From a bacterium (GTDB lineage: Bacteria; UBA4055), in the NCBI GenBank assembly GCA_029559475.1, contig JAKQBN010000028.1:1-11569 (forward strand): DNA of 11,569 bases, written 5' to 3'. The stretch's first letter is position 1. Every line of letters begins with the position of its first letter. The position numbers were made by a program, and so were the translations under genes. Below the pieces are notes generated by a model. That model made no database searches and was not told the origin of the DNA. It was given only the letters and a program-made list of their open reading frames with translations. Positions 1 through 6,430 of the stretch are shown piece after piece.

Positions 1-995
1 AGTATAGTTTTGTACTGCGCTGTAAAAAGCTGTTTATTGTTTTTTGGCAATGTAATTTCAACTACTGCTTTGTTGTTCTGCTTGCAGACGATGATTCCGA
101 TAGTTTTGTTTTCTTCTTTTGATTTAATGAACCTGTCATAATAGTTAATATACATCTGCATTTGTCCGAGATCCTGATGAGCCAGTTTGCCAATTTTTAG
201 ATCAATTATTACAAAACATCTAAGAAGCCTGTTGTAAAAAACCAGATCAACAAAATAATGTTCTTCGTCGAATGTGAACCTGACCTGCCGCCCCCCGTAA
301 AAGAAACCTTTGCCTAATTCAAGCATAAATTTCTCAATCTGATTGATTATCGCAGTCTCCAATTCTGTTTCGGAGTATTTCGCTTTTTCTTCAAAACCCA
401 AGAACTCAAGTATAACCGGACTTTTTATTATATCATGAGGTTTTTCAATTATTTGTCCCTTTTTGGAGAGTTCCAAGACTTTCTTTTTGTCCCTGCTGAG
501 TGAAAGTCTTTCGTACAGACCTGAATCAAATTGTCTCCTCAGCTCTTTTATGCCCCAGTTGCTTTGCAAAGATTCAAGCTCGTAGAACTTTCTTTCAGCT
601 TCGTTTTCAATTCGTGACAAGAATATATAATGACTCCATGTTAAGAAACTACTCGGCAATTTCCGAGAAAGCTTCTCGGAAATTAGTGTGTTGTTCAATA
701 TCCGAGAACCGTTCTCGGATATTCGGATCTGCGTGCTGTAGATCAGATAGAATCTCCGCATATTTTCAAGGTTATCTACTGAGAATCCCTTTCCCAATTT
801 TTTGGAAAGATCTGCAGAAACTTTTTTTAGAAGTTTTTTTCCATAGCCAGCCTTTTCTTTACCTGATTGCAGTTCTTCTACGATCATACTTCCGACTGAG
901 AAATAAGTAAAAACCATCACAGTATTCGAAGTCTTTACAACAAACTTTCTTGCATCTTCTATCAGATCTATTATTTTCTTACTCAATTCTATCAT
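1..995 (-). CDS. YhcG/DUF1016-family PD-(D/E)XK nuclease, 3' end beyond left edge
   Basis: Reading the minus strand from the ATG at 995 gives 331 open codons to the window edge. The family is usually about 340-380 residues, so only the last few dozen are probably missing. The N-terminal DUF1016 helical domain (about 1-170) has the family signature of a FY..Y motif near 82-87 and LTWSHY at 118-123, followed by ELRRQ near 151. The C-terminal nuclease domain (about 185-331) shows E212, D250 in FVDLVFY and D265-x-K267 in DLKIGK, then GQMQMYINYYDR; these are the expected PD-(D/E)XK residues. Family members often lie inside restriction-modification loci, but their substrate is poorly defined. The start codon overlaps the upstream methyltransferase stop as ATGA, with an AGAGG ribosome site 5 nt upstream, so translation is probably coupled. 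Two 13-codon palindromic repeats fill residues 90-115. Family assignment is confident; a role in DNA defence is inferred from the neighbour. Confidence 0.9.
   Translation of the reverse strand, partial: MIELSKKIIDLIEDARKFVVKTSNTVMVFTYFSVGSMIVEELQSGKEKAGYGKKLLKKVSADLSKKLGKGFSVDNLENMRRFYLIYSTQIRISENGSRILNNTLISEKLSRKLPSSFLTWSHYIFLSRIENEAERKFYELESLQSNWGIKELRRQFDSGLYERLSLSRDKKKVLELSKKGQIIEKPHDIIKSPVILEFLGFEEKAKYSETELETAIINQIEKFMLELGKGFFYGGRQVRFTFDEEHYFVDLVFYNRLLRCFVIIDLKIGKLAHQDLGQMQMYINYYDRFIKSKEENKTIGIIVCKQNNKAVVEITLPKNNKQLFTAQYKTI
658..723. repeat. Two in-frame 27-bp palindromes, 39-bp period, inside the YhcG gene
   Basis: Positions 658-684 have perfect 12-bp arms (AATTTCCGAGAA and its complement) around the spacer AGC. 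Positions 697-723 have perfect 12-bp arms (AATATCCGAGAA and its complement) around the spacer CCG. Their starts are 39 bp apart, exactly 13 codons, so they also form a direct repeat that keeps the reading frame. On the minus strand they encode RISENGSRIL and LISEKLSRKL, in the variable linker just before the conserved LTWSHY motif. Each can form a hairpin in DNA or mRNA. Whether they are a mobile palindromic element, a binding site or a repeat expansion is not known. Confidence 0.9.
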
Positions 996-2830
996 ATTTT
1001 CCTCTTCTTTACGAATATGTTTATGCTTACGCCCTGCATGATGTCAAAGACATTTTCGTCTTTTGAACCGTCGGGACAGACTTCCTTCTTCTTTGCGTTG
1101 CCGTGAAGGTCGAGTATATAAACTTTGTCGAATGTTTCTAGCAGGTGCTTGCGCATTTGCCTGTGTATTATTCCGTCAATGAAGCTGTTGTTCGATATAT
1201 ATGCAAGTATGCCTTCGCCCGTTCTATCAATTAGAGATTCTGCGTAGCGGATGAATTTGATGTAATCGTCGGATAGAGGCTGTATGTTCCTTTCGTTGAG
1301 GTCTTTTTTATAGTCAACCATTAGTTTTTCGATCCATTCCGATTTGTTGGAGCTGCTTACGCTGTACGGCGGGTTGCCCATGACGACCATGACCGGTGTG
1401 TCCCGTTTGATGTGGTTGGCCTCGTTTGCTTCGGATGAGAGCCATGATGCGAAGAGCGTGCCTGTGTCGGGATGGTATTCTTCAAGGCTGTTGGTGAGAT
1501 AGACCCTGAACCTCTGTTCTTTTGCGGGTTTGTAGCCCGTTTCTTTTAGGAGGATGTCGAGCTTGAGGTGAGCCATTGCGTAGCTTGCCATTAGCAGTTC
1601 AAATCCGTTCAGGCGCGGGAGCAGCTGGGTTTCGACATAATTGCTCCAGATCCCCTGCTGGCCTTCAAATTTTGTGTGTATCTGCCTGATGACTTCCGCC
1701 AAAAATGTGCCTGTTCCCGCTGCGGGGTCGAGTATCTGTACTTTATGAACATTATCTTTGGTTCTGCTGCTGTCGGCTAATCCTAAAGGGAGATTGAATT
1801 CCGATTTTAAGATGTCGTCAACTGCGCGGACGATGAAATTTACCACCGGCTGAGGCGTGTACCATACCCCGCGTGCTTTGCGGAGCTTCGGGTCGTATTC
1901 AGACAAAAATGTTTCGTAAAAGTGGATGACGGGGTCTTCGGTCTTTGTGTCCCTGCCGTAGTCTTTGAGCAGTTCTTCAACATTGCAGGCTAAAAATACT
2001 TCTACGAGGTTGTCAACTATCCATTTTATTCTGTCGTCAAGATCGGGTCCGGCTATATATGCGAATAATTTCCTTAGGAAAGGGTTTGATTTTGGTATGA
2101 GTTCCGCCGCTTCCTGTCTGCTGAAGCTGTTGAGGTTGGTGTCGTGAAGGCGGGCCGCGAACATTCCGTAAGCTATGGTCTGAGCATAAACATCCGCGAA
2201 ACCTTTGGGCGTGATGTCGTGAATTAAGATCTCCCTGAAGGCGTTCATCTGATCCTTGAGCGTACTGTTCTCCTGAGTTTCTTCGTCGGAAAGCAGAGCT
2301 TTTTCAATAATGTCAGCTAAGAGACGCGCTTTGTTCGCCATCATTTCGGCAAGTTGTTTTGAGCTTGTGATCGTCTGTCCGATATGCGTACAGAAATATT
2401 TCAATAAGTATGTAAAGCTCTCAAAGTTCTGCGTTAAAGGCACGATCTTACCGTTCCGCACTTCTCCGATGCTTATCTTCTGGCTGAACTGACCGTTGGA
2501 ATAAAAGTGAAAGCTGAGATAGTCTGTAAATATCAGGTTGCTGAGTGAATTTTTATAGCGGTCGAACTGCTCCTTGTTGCCGGTTTTCTTATTTCCGTCA
2601 AGGTCGGTGTCACCTATGTCCTTCGCTTCGATAAATCCCACCGGAATATCTTTCCGCGTCAGGATAAAGTCAGGCGCTCCGCACTTCTGCCGCTTGGGCT
2701 CGTTCGTCGCCCTTACGCCCGGTTCCATGCTTTCGATAAGCTGCTGAAGGTCGCCCCGAAAAGTGTGCTCAGTCGCGTTCCCGAGTTTATATCTCGTGTT
2801 AATGCTGGAAATGTATTCTTGTAAGGTCAT
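992..2830 (-). CDS. N6-adenine DNA methyltransferase with N-terminal PD-(D/E)XK-like domain (type IIG/ISP-like), C-terminally truncated
   Basis: The 612-residue protein should transfer methyl groups from S-adenosylmethionine to adenine in DNA. The N-terminal part (about 1-115) looks like a PD-(D/E)XK nuclease domain, with PD at 53-54 and E68-A-K70. A helical linker follows, then the gamma-type methylase core: GVWYTPQPVVNFIVR near 321-335, SAM-binding motif I DPAAGTGTF at 368-376 and catalytic NPPY at 486-489. Type ISP/IIG relatives usually carry several hundred further residues with the target-recognition domain. Here the protein ends at ...SINIFVKKRKI, straight after the methylase core, and the next gene begins inside its stop codon. 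The enzyme may therefore need a separate specificity subunit, act without one, or be inactive. No helicase domain is present. The start at 2830 follows a GGAAG site and a good promoter. Methylase identity is sure; functional state is not. Confidence 0.9.
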   Translation of the reverse strand: MTLQEYISSINTRYKLGNATEHTFRGDLQQLIESMEPGVRATNEPKRQKCGAPDFILTRKDIPVGFIEAKDIGDTDLDGNKKTGNKEQFDRYKNSLSNLIFTDYLSFHFYSNGQFSQKISIGEVRNGKIVPLTQNFESFTYLLKYFCTHIGQTITSSKQLAEMMANKARLLADIIEKALLSDEETQENSTLKDQMNAFREILIHDITPKGFADVYAQTIAYGMFAARLHDTNLNSFSRQEAAELIPKSNPFLRKLFAYIAGPDLDDRIKWIVDNLVEVFLACNVEELLKDYGRDTKTEDPVIHFYETFLSEYDPKLRKARGVWYTPQPVVNFIVRAVDDILKSEFNLPLGLADSSRTKDNVHKVQILDPAAGTGTFLAEVIRQIHTKFEGQQGIWSNYVETQLLPRLNGFELLMASYAMAHLKLDILLKETGYKPAKEQRFRVYLTNSLEEYHPDTGTLFASWLSSEANEANHIKRDTPVMVVMGNPPYSVSSSNKSEWIEKLMVDYKKDLNERNIQPLSDDYIKFIRYAESLIDRTGEGILAYISNNSFIDGIIHRQMRKHLLETFDKVYILDLHGNAKKKEVCPDGSKDENVFDIMQGVSINIFVKKRKI

Positions 2831-2861
2831 GGTTTTACTTCCGTAAATATTATTTAGAAGA

Positions 2862-2890
2862 ATAGTAAGCTATTTAAATTGTAATTTCAA
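2862..2890 (-). promoter_or_regulatory. Sigma-70-like promoter for the methyltransferase-YhcG operon
   Basis: Read on the minus strand there is a TTGAAA -35 box (2890-2885), a 17-bp spacer and a TACTAT -10 box (2867-2862). The expected transcript starts about 25 nt before the methyltransferase ATG at 2830. Seen by inspection only. Confidence 0.55.
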
Positions 2891-2940
2891 ACGAATATTT
2901 GTAAAAAATGTTTGTATCATTGTGCAGTTTCGTGTTAAAA

Positions 2941-2996
2941 CAGATTTATTCCCCGCAAAAAGTCTGATTTTTCAGATTTATTCCTTGCAAAAAGTC
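2941..2996. repeat. Pair of 24-bp direct repeats in the divergent intergenic region
   Basis: Copies at 2941-2964 and 2973-2996 share CAGATTTATTCC, then two variable bases (CC or TT), then GCAAAAAGTC: 22 of 24 identical with a 32-bp period (about three helical turns). The right copy contains the -35 box of the ATPase promoter, which is the layout of an operator. The binding protein is unknown. Confidence 0.75.
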
Positions 2997-3013
2997 GGTA
3001 TATTTATTATATT
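2985..3013 (+). promoter_or_regulatory. Promoter of the AAA/DUF4143 ATPase gene
   Basis: TTGCAA (2985-2990), a 17-bp spacer and TATATT (3008-3013) make a good sigma-70-like promoter. The -35 box lies inside the right-hand 24-bp repeat, so a protein bound to the repeats would compete with RNA polymerase. Transcription would start near 3020, about 20 nt before the ATG. Confidence 0.6.
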
Positions 3014-3040
3014 AGCTATGAAATCAATCCGGAGTATTTT

Positions 3041-4354
3041 ATGAAAAGAACGGCGATGACATTTCTTTCCGAATGGAAGAACAAAAATGACAGAAAACCT
3101 CTTGTGGTCAAAGGAGCAAGGCAGGTCGGAAAAACATGGCTGTTAAAGGAATTTGGAAAAAATAATTTTAAAAATTGCCGCTATTTTGATTTTGAAAAAG
3201 AGAAAAACAGATGGACTCCTGTTTTCGCAAACGGTATTGATCCAAAGACGGTTCTGAGAAATATATCACTCTTATTGAACGAACAGATAGACCCCAAGAA
3301 CGATCTTCTAATTTTTGACGAGATCCAGAATATTCCGAGAGCTATCACTTCGCTTAAATATTTTCACGATGAAATGCCTGAAATAGCAATAATATCGGCA
3401 GGTTCACTTCTCGGGATCATTCTGTCGGACGAATCTTTTCCTGTCGGTAAAGTTGAATTTTTTAACCTCAGACCTATGAACTTTAAGGAATTTCTGCTAA
3501 ATTACGGAAACGACCTTCTGTTTGAAGGATATGAAGAAGCATGGAAGAAAAAGGCAACGGACGAAACTCTTCATGCCAAGCTTACGGAAGTTATGCGCGA
3601 ATATATGATCACCGGAGGTATGCCCGAAGTCGTAGGATATTTTCTAAACAACAGAAATGAACCGGGGGTATTCGATGCAGTCAGGAAAAAACAGAAGGAT
3701 CTTTTAAACACATATCAGGCTGATTTCGCCAAGCATTCCGGTAAAAACAATGCGGTTCATATTTCTGCCGTATATCAGAATGTTCCTGTTCAGCTGGCGT
3801 CAAATATCAACGATTCGGTTAAAAGGTTCAAATTCAAAGAAGCTCTCAAAGGCAAAAAAGGATATTCGGAACTAAGCGGTCCGATAGACTGGCTTGTCAA
3901 CGCTGAACTGGTAATAAAAATACCTATTTGCAACAGAGCCGAACTGCCGTTAAAAGCATTCTGCAAAGACAATACCTTCAAACTTTACTATAACGATATA
4001 GGTCTTCTGGGTGCTGAATTAGATCTGCCGCCTTCAGCAATTCTTATGGATGATTACGGCATGAGCAAAGGATATTTTATGGAGAATTTTGCCGCTCAGG
4101 AACTTTCTCATACATCCGACAGGCCTGTCTATGCGTGGAACGAAAGAACTTCTGAGATCGAGTTCATCATTACGGAAGGTCGCAATATTGTCCCGGTAGA
4201 AGTCAAATCAGGTTCTAGAACAAAAGCAAAAAGCCTTCAGCAGTATATTTTAAAATACAACCCTGAAAAAGCCTGCATACTCAGCGGTTCAAGATCATTT
4301 AGCACCGACAGAAATATTTCTAGGATACCACTTTATTATGCCGGAAAGATTTAG
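3041..4354 (+). CDS. AAA family ATPase with DUF4143 C-terminal domain
   Basis: This 437-residue protein belongs to the AAA_14/DUF4143 family, common in Bacteroidota and candidate phyla and of unsettled function. The ATPase part has Walker A GARQVGKT (25-32), Walker B LLIFDEIQ (89-96) and a sensor-like SAGSLLG (119-125). The C-terminal half has the family layout MENFAAQEL (347-355), then SEIEF (371-375) and VPVEVKSG (384-391), which resembles a PD-(D/E)XK nuclease core; E374 stands where aspartate is more usual. Length is typical, so the gene looks intact. A GGAG site at 3031-3034 supports the start. It is transcribed away from the methyltransferase-YhcG operon, across a region with two direct repeats that may control it. 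Nuclease activity is an inference; family assignment is strong. Confidence 0.9.
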   Translation: MKRTAMTFLSEWKNKNDRKPLVVKGARQVGKTWLLKEFGKNNFKNCRYFDFEKEKNRWTPVFANGIDPKTVLRNISLLLNEQIDPKNDLLIFDEIQNIPRAITSLKYFHDEMPEIAIISAGSLLGIILSDESFPVGKVEFFNLRPMNFKEFLLNYGNDLLFEGYEEAWKKKATDETLHAKLTEVMREYMITGGMPEVVGYFLNNRNEPGVFDAVRKKQKDLLNTYQADFAKHSGKNNAVHISAVYQNVPVQLASNINDSVKRFKFKEALKGKKGYSELSGPIDWLVNAELVIKIPICNRAELPLKAFCKDNTFKLYYNDIGLLGAELDLPPSAILMDDYGMSKGYFMENFAAQELSHTSDRPVYAWNERTSEIEFIITEGRNIVPVEVKSGSRTKAKSLQQYILKYNPEKACILSGSRSFSTDRNISRIPLYYAGKI

Positions 4355-4358
4355 AATA

Positions 4359-4387
4359 TTGGAAATTTTGCTATTAATCCGTATTTT
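4359..4387 (+). promoter_or_regulatory. Promoter of cobO
   Basis: TTGGAA (4359-4364), a 17-bp spacer and TATTTT (4382-4387) lie just after the ATPase stop codon at 4354, so cobO probably has its own transcript. The 80-base gap is too short for a cobalamin riboswitch and none is seen. Confidence 0.5.
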
Positions 4388-4434
4388 ATGTGCAAAATTA
4401 TTGGAGGTCTAATTAAAAACAAGGGGATTTACAT

Positions 4435-4959
4435 ATGACTGAACAGGAAAAAGGCTACATTCATGTTTATACGGGCGACGGGAAGGGTAAAACCACCGCG
4501 GCTTTCGGTCTTGCTCTGAGAGCGGCCGGAGCGGGCAAAAAAGTATTCATAGGTCAGTTCGTAAAAGGAATGCATTACAGCGAACTCGACATCCTGCCCA
4601 AGATCCCGAACATAACCCTTAAGCAGTACGGAAGGGGATGTTTTATTTATAAAGATCCTTCGCAGGAAGATATTGATGCCGCTCAGGCGGGTCTGTTTGA
4701 AATGAAGAATATTCTCAGATCGGGCGATTACGATCTTGTTATCATGGACGAGGCGAACATAGCCCTGTACTATGAACTTTTCAGATTTGAGGAACTTAAG
4801 CAAGCGCTTAAGGAGAGGGCGGAGCATGTAGAAGTAGTGATCACAGGCAGAAAAGCGCCTCAGGAGCTTATCGAAATTGCCGACCTCGTTACAGAAATGA
4901 AAGAGATCAAGCATTACTTCACAAAGGGTGTTCAGGCCAGGACCGGCATAGAAAAATAG
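4435..4959 (+). CDS. cobO: Cob(I)yrinic acid a,c-diamide / cob(I)alamin adenosyltransferase, CobA/CobO/BtuR family
   Basis: The cytoplasmic enzyme transfers the 5'-deoxyadenosyl group of ATP to reduced cobalt in corrinoids, giving adenosylcobalamin (B12 coenzyme) or its precursor. The 174 residues carry the characteristic P-loop GDGKGKTTAA (14-23), Walker B-like DLVIMDEAN (100-108) and the C-terminal signature ARTGIEK (168-174), all typical of the CobO class rather than PduO or EutT. The usual DE.N pattern is DEAN here. Length matches the family once the variable N-terminal arm is allowed for. An AGGGG ribosome site at 4422-4426 fits the ATG at 4435. No other cobalamin gene is in the window, so it may serve salvage or a pathway encoded elsewhere. 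A minus-strand reading of 4429-4974 is only an antisense shadow. Confidence 0.95.
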   Translation: MTEQEKGYIHVYTGDGKGKTTAAFGLALRAAGAGKKVFIGQFVKGMHYSELDILPKIPNITLKQYGRGCFIYKDPSQEDIDAAQAGLFEMKNILRSGDYDLVIMDEANIALYYELFRFEELKQALKERAEHVEVVITGRKAPQELIEIADLVTEMKEIKHYFTKGVQARTGIEK

Positions 4960-4987
4960 TAAATTGAAGAACAATAATTTAAATAAA

Positions 4988-5017
4988 TTGACTTTTTGCT
5001 GTAATATTGTCTATATT
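4988..5017 (+). promoter_or_regulatory. Promoter of the membrane zinc-ribbon / Met-rich protein unit
   Basis: TTGACT (4988-4993), an 18-bp spacer and TATATT (5012-5017) are close to consensus. Transcription would start near 5024, shortly before the GAGGG ribosome site at 5043-5047. Confidence 0.6.
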
Positions 5018-5042
5018 TTACAACTGAGAGAGAATATATCTT

Positions 5043-5056
5043 GAGGGTAAAGTATA
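5043..5056 (+). promoter_or_regulatory. Ribosome site placed before an ATA codon: probable true start of the next gene
   Basis: GAGGG at 5043-5047 is followed after 6 nt by ATA at 5054-5056, in frame with the membrane protein annotated from 5099. No ATG, GTG or TTG exists in this frame between the upstream stop (5048-5050) and 5099. Starting at ATA would restore the 15 residues that complete the first membrane helix. It is either a rare ATA start or an ATG changed by mutation or assembly error. Confidence 0.4.
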
Positions 5057-5098
5057 GATAACAGGCATAAAAATATTCAGCTGCTGAGCTGGTTCGGA

Positions 5099-5584
5099 GT
5101 GATGGTTGTGATACTTGCTGCGGATTATTTCGCAGGGCCTTACATTCAGTTCCCGGTCACTTACATTATTCCTGTGGCATTGGTATCGTGGCACAACGGA
5201 AAATTCTGGGGATATTCTTTCGCGGTTACTATGTCGGTTATGAGGGTAATATACAGCGTTTTTATATGGAATCTGCCATGGTCGGCCGCTGATACGATAA
5301 TTAATCTGACCGTCAGTTTTTCCGTGTTCGCGCTTCTGGTGACGTTATTCGATAAAGTGGCGGTACAGAACAGAGAACTTTCTAATAAAGTTGATGTACT
5401 GACAGGCCTTCTGCCTATATGCTCGAACTGCAAGAAGATCAAGAACGATACGGACAACTGGGAACAGGTCGAGAGCTATATTTCCAAGAAAAGCAGCGCA
5501 TCTTTTACGCATAGCCTTTGCCCGGAATGCAGAAAAAAGCTATATGGCAATGAAATTGAGAAATTAAGAAAACAAAATAATTAA
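5099..5584 (+). CDS. Small four-helix membrane protein with C-terminal CxxC...CxxC zinc-ribbon-like tail
   Basis: The frame is open back to 5051. The first standard start is GTG at 5099, which has no well-spaced ribosome site and cuts the first membrane helix, so the protein probably begins at ATA 5054 (176 residues instead of 161). It has about four hydrophobic segments, the second in the conserved context DYFAGPYIQFPVTYIIPVAL seen in N-terminal membrane sensors of histidine kinases and diguanylate cyclases. A short coiled linker (QNRELSNKVD) leads to a tail with GLLPICSNCKKIK, then WEQVESYI and CPECRKKLY. That tail is often found at the C terminus of signalling proteins and its four cysteines probably bind a metal. 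No kinase, GGDEF or PAS domain lies between, so this is a stand-alone sensor or membrane scaffold of unknown function. It is followed after 11 nt by the Met-rich exported protein, probably co-transcribed. Confidence 0.8.
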   Translation: MMVVILAADYFAGPYIQFPVTYIIPVALVSWHNGKFWGYSFAVTMSVMRVIYSVFIWNLPWSAADTIINLTVSFSVFALLVTLFDKVAVQNRELSNKVDVLTGLLPICSNCKKIKNDTDNWEQVESYISKKSSASFTHSLCPECRKKLYGNEIEKLRKQNN

Positions 5585-5595
5585 AAGGGTAAAAA

Positions 5596-6240
5596 ATGAA
5601 AAAGCTGATCATGACAGTATTAACGGTAGCGCTGATGCTTACTGCAGGCGAAAAAGTAAAAATGAGCACTGTCTTAAGCGGAGATTATTTTTCAAAAGGC
5701 TTTTCAGCCGATGTGAAAATGACTTCGGACATGCCGATGATGCCTGTCATGGAGCCTTATAAGATCTATACGGACGGAGACGGCAACAGCAGAACTGAGA
5801 TGAAAGATAATATCAGCCTTTATATCGAAGAGAAAGGTAAAGATATGATCTATAACTACGATAAAAAATCAAAAACCTATACAGTGATGTCTCTTGACGA
5901 TATGCCGGGCGGAATGCAGAAACCAGAAGAATTTGAGGAAGAAGAACTCGTCGAAAAAGCCGGAAGCGCTATGTTCGCGGGGGTAAAATGCGACAGATAT
6001 AAGATCATCATCGATGATAAAGACAAGTCTGCTGATGATGAGATGCAGGGAGACAGCTATATTTTCGTTGATCCGGTAAAAAAGATGGTCACTGGAATGG
6101 AAACAAAAATGGGCGAGTACTATATGAAAATGGAATATTCGAACATTAAACAGGGAGTCGACAAATCGCTTTTCAAGCCTATTCAGGGCTATAAGAAAGT
6201 CGAGACATCATTCCCCGGCGGGATGAACTTTTTTAAATAA
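5596..6240 (+). CDS. Exported methionine-rich protein, DUF4412-like
   Basis: This 214-residue protein starts with a signal peptide (charged MKK, hydrophobic core to about residue 16, likely cleavage near TAG-EK) and has no lipobox cysteine, so it is probably periplasmic or secreted. The rest is hydrophilic and resembles DUF4412/LolA-like outer-envelope proteins: beta-strand pieces such as YKIYTDGDGNSRTEM (55-69), a FAGVKCDRYKI element (127-137) and MEYSNIKQGVDKSLFKP (179-195). About 22 of 214 residues are methionine, several clustered (MPMMPVM at 46-52), and an acidic run EEFEEEELVE lies at 111-120. A metal- or lipid-binding role is conceivable but not shown. AAAGGG at 5583-5588 supports the start. 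It sits 11 nt after the membrane protein and ends at a strong terminator, so the two form one unit. Confidence 0.75.
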   Translation: MKKLIMTVLTVALMLTAGEKVKMSTVLSGDYFSKGFSADVKMTSDMPMMPVMEPYKIYTDGDGNSRTEMKDNISLYIEEKGKDMIYNYDKKSKTYTVMSLDDMPGGMQKPEEFEEEELVEKAGSAMFAGVKCDRYKIIIDDKDKSADDEMQGDSYIFVDPVKKMVTGMETKMGEYYMKMEYSNIKQGVDKSLFKPIQGYKKVETSFPGGMNFFK

Positions 6241-6245
6241 ATTAT

Positions 6246-6269
6246 AAGCCCGGTTATCCGGGCTTTTTT
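6246..6269 (+). terminator. Rho-independent terminator
   Basis: An 8-bp stem AAGCCCGG / CCGGGCTT with a TTAT loop runs into a T tract at 6264-6269, just after the stop codon of the Met-rich protein gene. Confidence 0.9.
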
Positions 6270-6331
6270 ATTAGTGTCAAACCGATAATTGTGCCTAAAT
6301 ATGGAAGAAAATAATAAAAAAAAGTTTGTAT

Positions 6332-6360
6332 TTGGTTTTTGAACAAGCCGTCGTTATATT
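6332..6360 (+). promoter_or_regulatory. Possible promoter of the beta-helix gene
   Basis: TATATT at 6355-6360 is a good -10 box. The best-spaced -35 candidate, TTGGTT (6332-6337, 17-bp spacer), is weak. About 65 nt of leader would precede the strong GGAG ribosome site at 6421-6424. Nothing else is recognised in the leader. Confidence 0.4.
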
Positions 6361-6430
6361 TTTTTTGTAATAAGCATCAGCAAACGTTTCTTAAATAGAG
6401 AACAGTTTTATATTTAAAAAGGAGAAGTGA

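Noticed and set aside
658-723. CRISPR-like array or intrinsic terminator
   Set aside because: There are only two units, no unique spacers and no T tract, and the region is an open coding frame.
500-910. A 136-codon plus-strand reading frame
   Set aside because: It is antisense to the clearly recognisable YhcG gene and has no family resemblance of its own.
1-995. YhcG gene broken by a frameshift
   Set aside because: Codon-by-codon reading from 995 to 3 on the minus strand shows one open frame with all family motifs in order.
3018-3044. Eight-codon mini-ORF (MKSIRSIL) whose stop overlaps the ATPase start codon
   Set aside because: The predicted transcription start near 3020 falls within its start codon and it has no ribosome site, so a leader peptide is not supported.
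4355-4434. Cobalamin riboswitch upstream of cobO
   Set aside because: The gap is only 80 bases, contains no B12-box-like sequence and is too short for the element.
4429-4974. Minus-strand 181-codon reading frame opposite cobO
   Set aside because: It lies fully antisense to a well-conserved enzyme gene and its translation shows no domain.
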